Positions 35,599 to 44,779 of a stretch of 64,000 nucleotides of DNA are shown here, piece after piece. Within the stretch, counting starts at the first letter, position 1. Each line of letters starts with the position of its first letter. A program made the translations under genes and the position numbers. Origin of the DNA: Capilliphycus robustus (GTDB lineage Bacteria; Cyanobacteriota; Cyanobacteriia; Cyanobacteriales; Microcoleaceae); the NCBI RefSeq assembly GCF_034932365.1, contig NZ_JAYGHR010000015.1, forward strand, positions 1-64,000, in the 5' to 3' direction. The notes under the pieces are model-generated. The model had not been told where the DNA came from. It searched no databases and worked only from the letters and a program-made list of their open reading frames with translations.

Positions 35599-36825
35599 AT
35601 GCAGAATCGAAAAATCATGCTCTTTGATCTCTCAATTGGAGGGCATCATCCCACTTATATTCGATACTTGATTCAATATTGGCATCAAGAACAACGACCT
35701 GAACAGTTATCCATTGTAGTCATTCCTAAATTCCTAACTGAACACGCGGATGTCGTAGAGTTGGCTAAATTTTATGACTCAAAAAAAATAAACTTTGTAG
35801 CGATTAGTTCAGAAGAAGAAAGTCTGATTAACTCTCGGGAAACACGAATTCAAAGAGCCTTTCGTAACTTTAGAGAGTGGAAAATTCTCTGTAAATATGC
35901 CACTCAATTAAACGTCGATCACTGTTTGATTTTGTACTTTGATACTTGTCAGCAGCCCTTAACCCTTGGCTTGTCCTCCCCTTGTCGGTTTTCAGGGATT
36001 TATTTTCGTCCCACACTTCATTACAGTCAATTAAAAAACGCTCAAGATCGTGATCACAATAAATCCTCGAATTGGCTAGAGAAATTGACAGTTTCTCGGG
36101 TTTTAGGACATCCAAAACTGCAAACCCTCTTTTGTCTTGATCCCATTGCAGTTAAATATTTGAATCATCAATTTAAGACTGCTGCAAAAGTCATTCATCT
36201 TCCTGATCCCGTTGAACCTTTTCCGCCTTCTTCTCTATCTTCGAGTGAAATTCGAGAACATTTAGGCATTCAACCCAACCGCAAAGTTTTTCTCTTATTT
36301 GGTGCTTTAACCGAACGGAAAGGGGTTCATCAGCTATTAGAGGCGATTTCCCAATTACCCGCTCAACTTTGTGAACAAATCTGTTTATTATTAGTTGGAA
36401 ACCTGACCTCAAGAATAGAAACTCAATTCAAATCTCAAATTCAAGCCGTTTGTCAAGCTAAACCTGTGCAGATTTTGGGGAATTATGAATACATTCCCGA
36501 CTCAGCAATTCCCAACTACTTCCAAGTCGCTGATGTGATTTTAGCCCCCTATCAACGTCATGTCGGGATGAGTGGAATATTATTACTCGCTGCTGCTGCT
36601 GAAAAACCTTTACTGAGTTCAGATTATGGTTTAATGGGAGAACTTGTACAACGCTATGAATTAGGACTAATCGTTGATTCGACTCAACCGGGTGAAATAG
36701 CCAAAGGATTAACGCAACTCATGCAATCATCTTTGCAATCTTTTTGTAACCCTAAAAAAATGAAGCAGTTTGTACAGGAAAACTCGGCTCAAAAATTTTC
36801 CGAAATAATTTTTAACTCTATTTAG
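35599..36825 (+). CDS. GT4-like glycosyltransferase
   Basis: A 408-residue GT-B enzyme. N-terminus KIMLFDLSIGGHHPTYIRYL; donor half VFLLFGALTERKGVHQLLEA and ILAPYQRHVGMSGILLLAAA. As in the 24196 enzyme the canonical E-x7-E is missing, with R-H-V-G-M-S-G in its place, a variant shared by a GT4 subgroup. It is predicted to be cytosolic or peripheral. Closely follows the methyltransferase; 172 nt to the next gene, including a HIP1 site at 36957-36964. Donor unknown. Confidence 0.83.
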   Translation: MQNRKIMLFDLSIGGHHPTYIRYLIQYWHQEQRPEQLSIVVIPKFLTEHADVVELAKFYDSKKINFVAISSEEESLINSRETRIQRAFRNFREWKILCKYATQLNVDHCLILYFDTCQQPLTLGLSSPCRFSGIYFRPTLHYSQLKNAQDRDHNKSSNWLEKLTVSRVLGHPKLQTLFCLDPIAVKYLNHQFKTAAKVIHLPDPVEPFPPSSLSSSEIREHLGIQPNRKVFLLFGALTERKGVHQLLEAISQLPAQLCEQICLLLVGNLTSRIETQFKSQIQAVCQAKPVQILGNYEYIPDSAIPNYFQVADVILAPYQRHVGMSGILLLAAAAEKPLLSSDYGLMGELVQRYELGLIVDSTQPGEIAKGLTQLMQSSLQSFCNPKKMKQFVQENSAQKFSEIIFNSI

Positions 36826-36997
36826 CATTTCCAGGATGAAATCAAACACAGTAGTGCCAGCGTCTTAACAACGTATGATTGAGGTGACAGGTGATAGGTT
36901 AGCGCATCAGAGCCAAGATCTAGACAAAACTTCAACTAAGGGTTAAAAGTATCTTAGCGATCGCAATTGCGATACTTAATCCTTCCTAAACTGAGGA

Positions 36998-37957
36998 ATG
37001 ACTAAACTCATTATCCAGATTCCTTGCTACAACGAAGAAGAAACGCTCGAGATCGCCCTAGCACAACTACCCCGTCAAATTCCCGGTATTGATACGGTAG
37101 AATGGCTGATCATTAACGATGGAAGCTTAGATCGTACCGTCGATGTCGCTCGTGGCTGCGGGGTCGATCATATTGTCAGTTTTGAATACAATCAGGGCTT
37201 GGCTAAAGCATTTATGGCGGGAATCGAAGCCTGTCTGAAAGCGGGTGCTGATATTATTGTTAATACTGATGCCGATAATCAATATTGTGCAGAGGATATT
37301 CCCCGTTTAATCGAACCTATTTTACTCGGTTATGCCGAAATTGTCGTGGGAGCTAGACCGATTCGCCAGATTAAACACTTTTCCCCCAGTAAAAAATTCT
37401 TGCAACAACTCGGAAGTTGGGTGGTTCGTTTAGCCAGTAGCACTAATATTCCCGATGCACCAAGCGGGTTTCGGGCGTTTAGTCGCAATGCAGCAATGCA
37501 AATTAATGTTTTTAACGAATATACTTATACCCTAGAAACGATTATTCAAGCCGGACAAAAAGGAATTGCGATTACTTCGGTTCCCATTCGGACGAATCCA
37601 GATTTACGCCCTTCCCGTTTAGTTAAGAGTATTCCCTCTTATATTAAACGGTCAATTTTTACGATTCTACGCATTTTTATGACCTACAGACCGTTACGAT
37701 TTTTTACGGTCTTAGGGACTATTCCGTTTACAATGGGATTTATGTTATGTGTGCGTTGGTTGGTGTTATTCTTTGACAATATGACCAAAGCGAGAACACC
37801 CAGCTTGATTTTAGCCGCCATTTTAATCTTAATCGGGTTTCAATTGTGGATGTTGGGTTTAGTTGCTGATGTGATGGCTGTGAACCGGAAAATTTTAGAG
37901 GATGTGCAGTTACGATTACGAAGATCTGAGTTTGAGAAGTTTACAAATTCCAAGTAA
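36998..37957 (+). CDS. Polyprenyl-phosphate glycosyltransferase (GT2, DPM1-like)
   Basis: 319 residues. A GT-A domain (KLIIQIPCYNEEETLEIAL, WLIINDGSLDRTVD, IVNTDADNQYCAEDI) is followed by two C-terminal membrane helices (near 235-255 and 270-292). This build is that of dolichol/undecaprenyl-phosphate mannosyl- or glucosyltransferases, which make a lipid-linked monosaccharide for use on the outer face of the membrane. The next gene, 15 nt away, encodes a flippase-like membrane protein, a pairing seen in many lipid-sugar loci. It may donate sugars for periplasmic side-branch addition (inference). Confidence 0.88.
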   Translation: MTKLIIQIPCYNEEETLEIALAQLPRQIPGIDTVEWLIINDGSLDRTVDVARGCGVDHIVSFEYNQGLAKAFMAGIEACLKAGADIIVNTDADNQYCAEDIPRLIEPILLGYAEIVVGARPIRQIKHFSPSKKFLQQLGSWVVRLASSTNIPDAPSGFRAFSRNAAMQINVFNEYTYTLETIIQAGQKGIAITSVPIRTNPDLRPSRLVKSIPSYIKRSIFTILRIFMTYRPLRFFTVLGTIPFTMGFMLCVRWLVLFFDNMTKARTPSLILAAILILIGFQLWMLGLVADVMAVNRKILEDVQLRLRRSEFEKFTNSK

Positions 37958-37972
37958 TATGGGTTAACTCTT

Positions 37973-38932
37973 GTGATCAAACGGCTGATTTCTATTGGTA
38001 TTAGTTTAGTTATTTTAGCAGTTCTTTATTCTCAAATTGATATTGCGGGTTTAATTGAGATTTTTAAAAATTGCGATCGCCAATGGATGATCATCAGCTT
38101 AGGAATGGTTATTCCGATTACAATGATTACCGCTTGGCGACTGCAACAACTGATGCCCTTGGGCAGAAGATTGAGGTTTACTGAGGCGAATCGTTTAATT
38201 TTAGCCGCTAGTGTGCTGAATATGATCTTACCCTCCAAAATGGGAGATATTGCGAAAGCATACTTCATGCAACAACGGGGACATTTAACAGGTTCACTCT
38301 CTTTATCTCTCGTTGTCTTTGAAAAAACTTGCGATCTCTTATCACTATTGTTATGGTGTGTTCTAGGGTTGATCGTTTATCCTGAGAAAGATACCTTATT
38401 TTGGACAATGACCCTCGGTGTCAGCTTGGGTTTAATATTGGGACTCTCACTTTTAGGATCTCGAAAACTTGCAGATTACTTTTTTATAAGTCTGAGCAAA
38501 ATTTCACCTAAAAAAATCGGAGATAAACTTAAAAAACTACAAATTTCTTGGGGGGAAATGCACGAATATTTTTGGAGGGATAAAACTCAACTGCTGAAAA
38601 TTAGTACAACTTCAATTTTTATTTGGTTCCTCCATTTACTCCAAATCTGGTTTTTCATTCTAGCACTGAACGCTTGGACTCCGTTTTGGGCAAACTTAGC
38701 CCTTTCTCCCCTCGCTATTTTAGCCGGATTATTACCCTTAACATTTGCAGGAGTTGGAACTCGCGATGCCGCATTAGTTTTATTTTATCAACCCTATTTT
38801 GATGCAACAACAGCCGCCGCTTTAGGCTTACTTTGTACCTCTCGCTATTTCCTCCCCGCAGTCGGTGGACTTCCCTTTTTAGGACAATATGCCACTAGCC
38901 GCTCACAAAATTCTACCCTTTCCAAAGATTAA
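37973..38932 (+). CDS. LPG-synthase-type flippase-like membrane protein (UPF0104/AglD-like)
   Basis: A 319-residue integral membrane protein with about eight hydrophobic segments, starting at GTG 37973. Family features: RLRFTEANRLILAASVLNMILPSKMGD near residues 62-90 and FAGVGTRDAALVLFYQPYF near 260. This group shares the membrane part of lysylphosphatidylglycerol synthase and is proposed to flip or bind polyprenyl- or lipid-linked substrates. Being 15 nt downstream of a polyprenyl-phosphate glycosyltransferase, it is likely translationally linked and may handle its lipid-sugar product. Function is inferred from context. Confidence 0.83.
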   Translation: MIKRLISIGISLVILAVLYSQIDIAGLIEIFKNCDRQWMIISLGMVIPITMITAWRLQQLMPLGRRLRFTEANRLILAASVLNMILPSKMGDIAKAYFMQQRGHLTGSLSLSLVVFEKTCDLLSLLLWCVLGLIVYPEKDTLFWTMTLGVSLGLILGLSLLGSRKLADYFFISLSKISPKKIGDKLKKLQISWGEMHEYFWRDKTQLLKISTTSIFIWFLHLLQIWFFILALNAWTPFWANLALSPLAILAGLLPLTFAGVGTRDAALVLFYQPYFDATTAAALGLLCTSRYFLPAVGGLPFLGQYATSRSQNSTLSKD

Positions 38933-38947
38933 ACTCGGTATTTAATA

Positions 38948-40081
38948 ATGAATAATATTCGGATTGCTTGGTTACTCACCTCCGCCTTTTACTATTGGCA
39001 TCCGCCTCTAGCAGAGTTAGCAAAACTATTTCCTGAAATGACAGCTTTTGTGGCAAACTGGCGAGGTTATGCTCCCGGTTTTGAAGAGTCTTTTAAAATT
39101 GATATCGTCGGAGAACGAAAAATTATCCCGATTATCAAATCCTCTAAAGGTTATGGCTATAGTTTTACCTATCTCCCATTAAATATCGTTAATCGATTAT
39201 TAAAGTTTAAACCCGATGTCATTTTTTCCAACTCCTTTGGCGTTTGGACGATGATTGCTTTACTCTTTAAACCTATCGGAAAATGGAAAGTTGTGATTGC
39301 TTATGAAGGAAGTTCACCGAGTATTGATGCTCGAAATTCCGCCCCTCGGTTAACAGTACGACGAGCAATGGTTAAAGCGTCCGATGCTTGTATTACCAAT
39401 TCAAACGCAGGTAAATCTTATCTAACAGAAGTTCTCAACGCGAAACCCTCACAGGTTTTTGTACATCCCTATGAAGTTCCTGCGGTTCAAGCTCTTTTTA
39501 GCCAGTCTGCTAATATTATAGATGCCCTAACCTCTTGGCAAAAACCGATCTTTCTATTTGTCGGAAGTGTGATTCCAAGAAAAGGCTTAAATTTTCTCTT
39601 AGACGCTTGCACACACTTGAAAAAACAAGGACATACAAACTATACTGTATTAATAGTGGGAGACGGTTCCCAACAGGAAGAACTCCAACAGTTTTGTCAG
39701 GAGAATGATTTAACAGATTGCGTTCAATGGGTAGGTCGAGTTAACTATGGAGAACTAGGAGAATATTTTCAGAAAGCAGATGTATTTGTACTACCCACTT
39801 TAGAAGATACTTGGGGAATGGTTGTTTTAGAAGCGATGATATTAGGAAAGCCAATTCTTTGCTCAAAATGGGCAGGAGCATCGGAATTAATCACTGATGG
39901 TCAGAATGGATACTGTTTTGATCCCTATCACCCAGAACAGCTTGCGAACTTGATGCGTTGTTTTATTGAAAACCCCGAGTTAGTCGTGTCAATGGGTGAT
40001 CAATCAGAAGCGTTAATGAATCAATATGCCCCGGATAGGGCTGCTCAGTTTTTGAAGAAAGTCACAGAATCTTTACTCTAA
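38948..40081 (+). CDS. GT4 glycosyltransferase
   Basis: A 377-residue GT-B enzyme. N-terminus RIAWLLTSAFYYWHPPLAEL, acceptor-side KWKVVIAYEGSSPSIDARNS, donor half PIFLFVGSVIPRKGLNFLL, E-rich donor motif LEDTWGMVVLEAMILGKP. Sixteen nt after the flippase-like gene, so probably in the same operon. Its stop codon is directly followed, in frame, by the remnant of a different protein (see 40082-40249), which marks a rearrangement boundary. The C-terminus (DRAAQFLKKVTESLL) looks complete, so the enzyme itself is likely intact. Confidence 0.92.
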   Translation: MNNIRIAWLLTSAFYYWHPPLAELAKLFPEMTAFVANWRGYAPGFEESFKIDIVGERKIIPIIKSSKGYGYSFTYLPLNIVNRLLKFKPDVIFSNSFGVWTMIALLFKPIGKWKVVIAYEGSSPSIDARNSAPRLTVRRAMVKASDACITNSNAGKSYLTEVLNAKPSQVFVHPYEVPAVQALFSQSANIIDALTSWQKPIFLFVGSVIPRKGLNFLLDACTHLKKQGHTNYTVLIVGDGSQQEELQQFCQENDLTDCVQWVGRVNYGELGEYFQKADVFVLPTLEDTWGMVVLEAMILGKPILCSKWAGASELITDGQNGYCFDPYHPEQLANLMRCFIENPELVVSMGDQSEALMNQYAPDRAAQFLKKVTESLL

Positions 40082-40249
40082 CTCTGGAATGCTCTTAAAC
40101 CCGGAGGAATATTAATTTCAGATGATATACATGATGATTTTGGCTTTCGTGATTTTTCTGATTCTGTAGGCGAAAATCCAATCATTGTTCAAACACCGAT
40201 ATTGGAAAATGCCAAGTATGTCGGAATTCTTATCAAGCCCAATGCTTAA
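40082..40249 (+). pseudogene. 3' remnant of a SAM-dependent methyltransferase gene
   Basis: The 55 codons right after the GT4 stop read as the C-terminal end of a class I methyltransferase of the methyltransf_24 type: LWNALKPGGILISDDIHDDF, then a tail ending KYVGILIKPNA and a stop at 40247-40249. The LKPGGxLISDD strand-loop motif is diagnostic for the post-motif region. There is no start codon, no ribosome-binding site and no N-terminal half, so it cannot be functional. It most likely remains from a methyltransferase gene whose 5' part was lost when the adjoining glycosyltransferase gene was brought in. Confidence 0.7.
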
Positions 40250-40347
40250 ATAACGAGCTGATATTCTCAACCAGAGTCAACGAAATTTAATCAACATTAA
40301 CTGAGTTTAATTTTCAATACAGATGGGAAAAAATTGCCTAACTACAA

Positions 40348-41613
40348 ATGAGCGAATTTAACCGATTAGAACTTGAAGATAACGTGAACGGTCTGAACGT
40401 TTTAATCTCCGCCTATGCCTGTCGTCCCGGAGAAGGTTCAGAACCAGGAGTTGGATGGAACATCGTTCGAGAACTGGTGAAATATCACAAAGTCTGGGTT
40501 TTAACGCGAGAAAATAATCGTTCGGAAATCGAAGCTGAACTCCAAAAAAATCCCTTACCAGGCTTAGAATTTATCTACTGTGAACCTTCTCGTTGGGTAC
40601 AAAAACTGAACCGAAACCAACGACTGGTTTATTTACACTATTATCTCTGGCAAATTTCCGCTTATTTTCTAGGCCGTAAACTGCATCAACAAATCAAGTT
40701 TGATATCGTTCATCATGTCACCTACGTTCGCTATGCAACGCCGAGTTTTTTAGCATTACTCCCCGTTCCTTTTGTTTGGGGGCCAGTCGGTGGCGGAGAA
40801 GTGGCGCCCCCAGCTTTTCGCAAAGAGTTTAGTGCTTCAGGAAAACGCTATGAAATTCTCCGAGATATTGTCCGAAACTTAGGAGAAATTGACCCCTTTG
40901 TTAACCTCACCGCTCAACGCAGTATTTTAGCTAGAGGAACAACAGAAGACACAGCCTCTAGACTGCGAAAACTCGGCGCCACTCATGTCGAAATCATCTC
41001 TCAATTAGGACTATCTCAAGAAGAAATTATTCAACTCGGAGAAGCCGTTCAAATTGAGCGAAATACCATCAGATTTGTTAGTATTGGTCGCCTGTTACAC
41101 TGGAAAGGATTTAACTTAGGGTTACAAGCTTTTGCTCAAGCGAATTTACCCAAAAATACAGAATATTGGATGATTGGCGACGGCCCAGAACGCCAAATAC
41201 TTGAGGATTTAGTTGAGAAATTAGGCATTCAAACTCAAGTCAAATTTTGGAAGAAACTCTCTCGGCAAGACACCTTAAATAAACTCAAACAATGCGTGGC
41301 TTTAGTTCATCCAAGCTTACATGAATCCGGTGGGTTAGTCTGTTTAGAAGCGATGGCAGCAGGTTGTCCTGTTATCTGTTTAGATTTGGGCGGGCCAGCC
41401 CTGCAAGTTACAGAAGAAACAGGCTTTAAAATCACGGCTGAAACTCCCGAACAAGCAATAAAAGATTTAGCCTTGGCGATGAAAACTCTAGCTGAAAACC
41501 CCGAGTTGCGAACGCAGATGGCAAAAGCCGGACAAAAGCGAGTTCAAGAAGAATTTTCTTGGGAAATTAAAGGTCAAAAATTAGCCAAACTTTATGAAAA
41601 AATAATCAGTTGA
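40348..41613 (+). CDS. GT4 glycosyltransferase
   Basis: A 421-residue GT-B enzyme. The N-terminal LISAYACRPGEGSEPGVGWN is a strong subfamily motif. VPFVWGPVGGGEVAPP lies in the linker, IRFVSIGRLLHWKGFNLGLQ in the donor half, and E-x7-E is ESGGLVCLE with AMAAGCPVICLD. Starts 98 nt after the methyltransferase remnant, so it probably has its own promoter or sits at a junction. Followed 34 nt later by another GT4. Soluble or peripheral; donor unknown. Confidence 0.92.
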   Translation: MSEFNRLELEDNVNGLNVLISAYACRPGEGSEPGVGWNIVRELVKYHKVWVLTRENNRSEIEAELQKNPLPGLEFIYCEPSRWVQKLNRNQRLVYLHYYLWQISAYFLGRKLHQQIKFDIVHHVTYVRYATPSFLALLPVPFVWGPVGGGEVAPPAFRKEFSASGKRYEILRDIVRNLGEIDPFVNLTAQRSILARGTTEDTASRLRKLGATHVEIISQLGLSQEEIIQLGEAVQIERNTIRFVSIGRLLHWKGFNLGLQAFAQANLPKNTEYWMIGDGPERQILEDLVEKLGIQTQVKFWKKLSRQDTLNKLKQCVALVHPSLHESGGLVCLEAMAAGCPVICLDLGGPALQVTEETGFKITAETPEQAIKDLALAMKTLAENPELRTQMAKAGQKRVQEEFSWEIKGQKLAKLYEKIIS

Positions 41614-41647
41614 TTTCTAGTGATTTTTTAGTTTAGGAGTTGATTTA

Positions 41648-42799
41648 ATGCAGAACTATACAAGCAAACCCGCCGTCATCTTATTTAACAGCCTTTTGCT
41701 TCCTCCCTCGCAGACTTTTATACGAGACCCTGCGGAGAAATTTCAACAATTTACCGCCTATTATGTGGGTTCTCGTCGGGTACAAGGATTAGAATTACCC
41801 AGCGAACGAACCTTTGTTATTAATTCCGGGAATTTGAGAGGGAAAATAGAGGAACAACTCTTTAAACTTTCTGGCTTCGCTCCCCAACTTTATCGACAGG
41901 TTAAACAGTTAAATCCGGTTTTAATTCATGCTCAATTTGGGTTGAGTGGAGTCTTAGCTTTACCCTGGATAAAATCACTGAATATTCCTCTAATTGTTCA
42001 CTATCGAGGCGCAGATGCCACCGTTGATGCCGAACATTCCCGCTATACCTCTCTGAATCATTGGATTTATTTTAACCGCCTGGAAAAGCTAAAAGAAAAA
42101 ACCACTTTATTTTTAACGGTTTCTCAATTTATTCATAAAAAACTCCTAGAAAACGGCTTTCCCCCTGAAAAAATTAGAACCCATTATCATGGCGTAGATG
42201 TTAACAAATTCTGCCCCAATTTAGAAATAACCCGCGAACCCATCGTGCTGTTTGTGGGGCGTTTAACCGAGAAAAAAGGCTGTGAATATTTAATCGAAGC
42301 CATGAGTCTGGTTCAAGCCGAAAAACCCGAGGTTCAACTGGTAATAATCGGAGATGGAACGTTAAAAACTCAGCTTGAAACTTTAGCCGAACAAAAACTG
42401 AAAAACTATCAATTTCTCGGAACCCAACCGCCTGAAACCGTGCGAAATTGGATGAATCGCGCTCGTTTACTCGCCGCCCCTAGTGTTACCGCATCTCAAG
42501 GGGATTCTGAAGGATTACCCAATGTTGTATTAGAGGCGCAAGCAATGGGACTTCCTGTGATTAGTACCTATCATGCGGGAATTCCAGAAGCCGTTATTCA
42601 TGGAGAAACAGGTTTTCTGACCCCAGAAAAAGATATTAAAGGATTAGCTGAATATAGTTTACAATTATTAAATAACCTAGAATTATGGCAACAGTTTAGT
42701 CAGCGAGGACGAGAACAAGTAGAAGTCAATTTTAACCAAGATAAACAAGCTCGTGTTTTAGAAACGATTTATGAATCTATCGTTAACAAAAAATCCTAA
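41648..42799 (+). CDS. GT4 glycosyltransferase (WcaL/AmsK-like)
   Basis: A 383-residue GT-B enzyme. N-terminus AVILFNSLLLPPSQTFIRDP, then LIHAQFGLSGVLALPW and PLIVHYRGADATVDAEHS typical of the colanic-acid/amylovoran GT4 branch. Donor half IVLFVGRLTEKKGCEYLIEA; E-x7-E in SEGLPNVVLEAQAMGLPVIS. A TTAGGAG ribosome-binding site is seen before ATG 41648. The next gene, 15 nt downstream, is the first stand-alone beta-helix protein, so the two may be co-expressed. Confidence 0.92.
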   Translation: MQNYTSKPAVILFNSLLLPPSQTFIRDPAEKFQQFTAYYVGSRRVQGLELPSERTFVINSGNLRGKIEEQLFKLSGFAPQLYRQVKQLNPVLIHAQFGLSGVLALPWIKSLNIPLIVHYRGADATVDAEHSRYTSLNHWIYFNRLEKLKEKTTLFLTVSQFIHKKLLENGFPPEKIRTHYHGVDVNKFCPNLEITREPIVLFVGRLTEKKGCEYLIEAMSLVQAEKPEVQLVIIGDGTLKTQLETLAEQKLKNYQFLGTQPPETVRNWMNRARLLAAPSVTASQGDSEGLPNVVLEAQAMGLPVISTYHAGIPEAVIHGETGFLTPEKDIKGLAEYSLQLLNNLELWQQFSQRGREQVEVNFNQDKQARVLETIYESIVNKKS

Positions 42800-42814
42800 A
42801 TCAACCGAGTAAAA

Positions 42815-44731
42815 ATGAGAGTAAAAAAACGATTAACGGCTCTGATAATTTTGGGGATAATCGTTGTATTCGTGAGTCATACGATAGTTAATCAGGGTTC
42901 AGCACAAAGCCAGTTCATGCAACGTCGTCCTAAGGAAATCCCCTCTAATTTTTCAGCAGAAATTGTTGCTTCGCCCTCCTTAGCCTTGCCGACAGAATCC
43001 GGCTATGTTAACGTTAAAGATTTTGGAGCAAAAGGAGATGGTAAAACGGATGATACCGAAGCTTTCAAAAGTGTTTTTGGTCGAGGAAAATCCGATGAAG
43101 GCGGAAGCATTCGTGCCATTTATATTCCCAATGGAGTTTACCTTATTAGTGATACCATTGCATGGGGAGATAAAAAAAAGGATGTTTGGGGTGAAAGTCG
43201 TGCAGGTGTTATTATAAAACTCAAAGATAATTGTCCGGGTTTTCAGGATATCAAACATCCGAAAAAAGTTCTTCAAATTGAATATGGTCATGGCGGACAA
43301 AATTTCTTTCAACGCATTCGTAACCTGACAATTGATGTGGGAATGGGTAATCCCGGAGCCATTGGTATGGGCTATCATACTAATAATAGTGGTGGCGTTT
43401 ATCAAGTAACAATTCGTTCAAGTGACCCTCAAAAACAGGGATTTATTGGTTTAAGTTTAGACAAACCTTGGCCGGGGCCGGGGTTAATTCAAAATGTTAA
43501 TATCGATGGTTTTGATACCGGGATTTTCATCACTCACGACCAATACAGCATGACTTTTGAACACATTACCCTCACTAATCAACGAAAAGTCGGCTTTGTT
43601 AATACCTCGAATACTGTAGCCATTCATGATCTGAAAAGTCGCAATCAAGTTCCTGCGATTGAAAATCAAGGCAAAATGGCGCTCATGGTATTAGTTGATG
43701 CGGAACTAACAGAAGGGAATCCTGAATCTACAGCTATTCTTAATCACGCTCAAGCGGTTTTATTTGCCCGAGATTTGAAAACCCAAGGCTACAAATGGGC
43801 AATTGATAATCAAGCAGGTCAACGCCAAAAACTCCCCGATTCTCGCATAGAAGAGTTTGTTTCTCATCGAATTTCTAGCCTATTTTCTGAACCTAAAAAA
43901 TCCCTACAATTACCCATAGAAGACCCGCCAGAAATTCCCTACGGAGATCCCAATCGTTGGGTGAGTGTTACGAAATTTGGCGCTCAACCGAATGATCAAA
44001 AAGATGATGGGGTAGCAATTCAAAAAGCCATTGATTCCGGGGCGGAAGTGATTTATTTACCTGCGGGGACTTACACTTCTAAGCAAAGTATTCGCGTGGG
44101 GGGAAATGTGCGGCGATTATTCGGTCTTCAGGCTCAGGTGATTTTTAATATACCGGGGCAACCTGCCTTTATTATTGAAGATGGCGTCTCAGATGCGATC
44201 GCCGTAAATGTGGACACAAACTATGGAAATCAGTGCAGTTATTGGATAGAACAGGCGTCGTCAAGAACGTTAGTTATGGGCTATGGTAGTTATATTAATA
44301 CAGTGCCTGGAGGGAAAGTTTTTATTGAAGATGTCGTTTCTGTTCCCCTGGTATTCGACCATCAAAAAGTTTGGATTCGACAAATTAATACTGAAAGTTA
44401 TGAACACAATCCTCACATCATCAATAAAGGAAGTGATTTGTGGATTTTGGGACTCAAAACCGAAAAAGATCGGACAATTATTGGCACCTATGAGGGAGGA
44501 CGAACAGAGGTACTTGGAGGATTACTCTATAAAAATCGGGAACGTATCGGCCCTGCACCTGCATTTATTAATGAAGACTCAAGCGTTAGTTTAATTTATC
44601 GCAATAAAGGAGAAGTTTACCAAACTCAGGTTTTAGAAACTCACGATGGTATTTCTAAACAATTTCGCTTTCAAGATCTGCCAGCCTCTCATGGGCGAAT
44701 GCCTCTGTATGTTGGCTATGATCAGACTTAA
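42815..44731 (+). CDS. Pectate_lyase_3-type beta-helix protein, paralog 1
   Basis: 638 residues with an N-terminal export signal (RLTALIILGIIVVFVSHTIV followed by QGSAQS). Two right-handed beta-helix halves, each opened by the GH55/pectate_lyase_3 hallmark: NVKDFGAKGDGKTDDTEAFK (about residue 67) and VTKFGAQPNDQKDDGVAIQK (about 387). It shares with the giant protein and with the 47491 protein the stretches AWGD, LKDN, KPWPGPGLI and LWILGLKTEKD. Members of this fold cleave or bind polysaccharides. It is encoded among glycosyltransferases, so action on the local exopolymer is likely. Catalytic acids cannot be assigned by eye. Confidence 0.85.
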   Translation: MRVKKRLTALIILGIIVVFVSHTIVNQGSAQSQFMQRRPKEIPSNFSAEIVASPSLALPTESGYVNVKDFGAKGDGKTDDTEAFKSVFGRGKSDEGGSIRAIYIPNGVYLISDTIAWGDKKKDVWGESRAGVIIKLKDNCPGFQDIKHPKKVLQIEYGHGGQNFFQRIRNLTIDVGMGNPGAIGMGYHTNNSGGVYQVTIRSSDPQKQGFIGLSLDKPWPGPGLIQNVNIDGFDTGIFITHDQYSMTFEHITLTNQRKVGFVNTSNTVAIHDLKSRNQVPAIENQGKMALMVLVDAELTEGNPESTAILNHAQAVLFARDLKTQGYKWAIDNQAGQRQKLPDSRIEEFVSHRISSLFSEPKKSLQLPIEDPPEIPYGDPNRWVSVTKFGAQPNDQKDDGVAIQKAIDSGAEVIYLPAGTYTSKQSIRVGGNVRRLFGLQAQVIFNIPGQPAFIIEDGVSDAIAVNVDTNYGNQCSYWIEQASSRTLVMGYGSYINTVPGGKVFIEDVVSVPLVFDHQKVWIRQINTESYEHNPHIINKGSDLWILGLKTEKDRTIIGTYEGGRTEVLGGLLYKNRERIGPAPAFINEDSSVSLIYRNKGEVYQTQVLETHDGISKQFRFQDLPASHGRMPLYVGYDQT

Positions 44732-44779
44732 TCAGACCAGAAACGAGAGAGAATTTACAACAAAAGGAACTGTGCTTCA

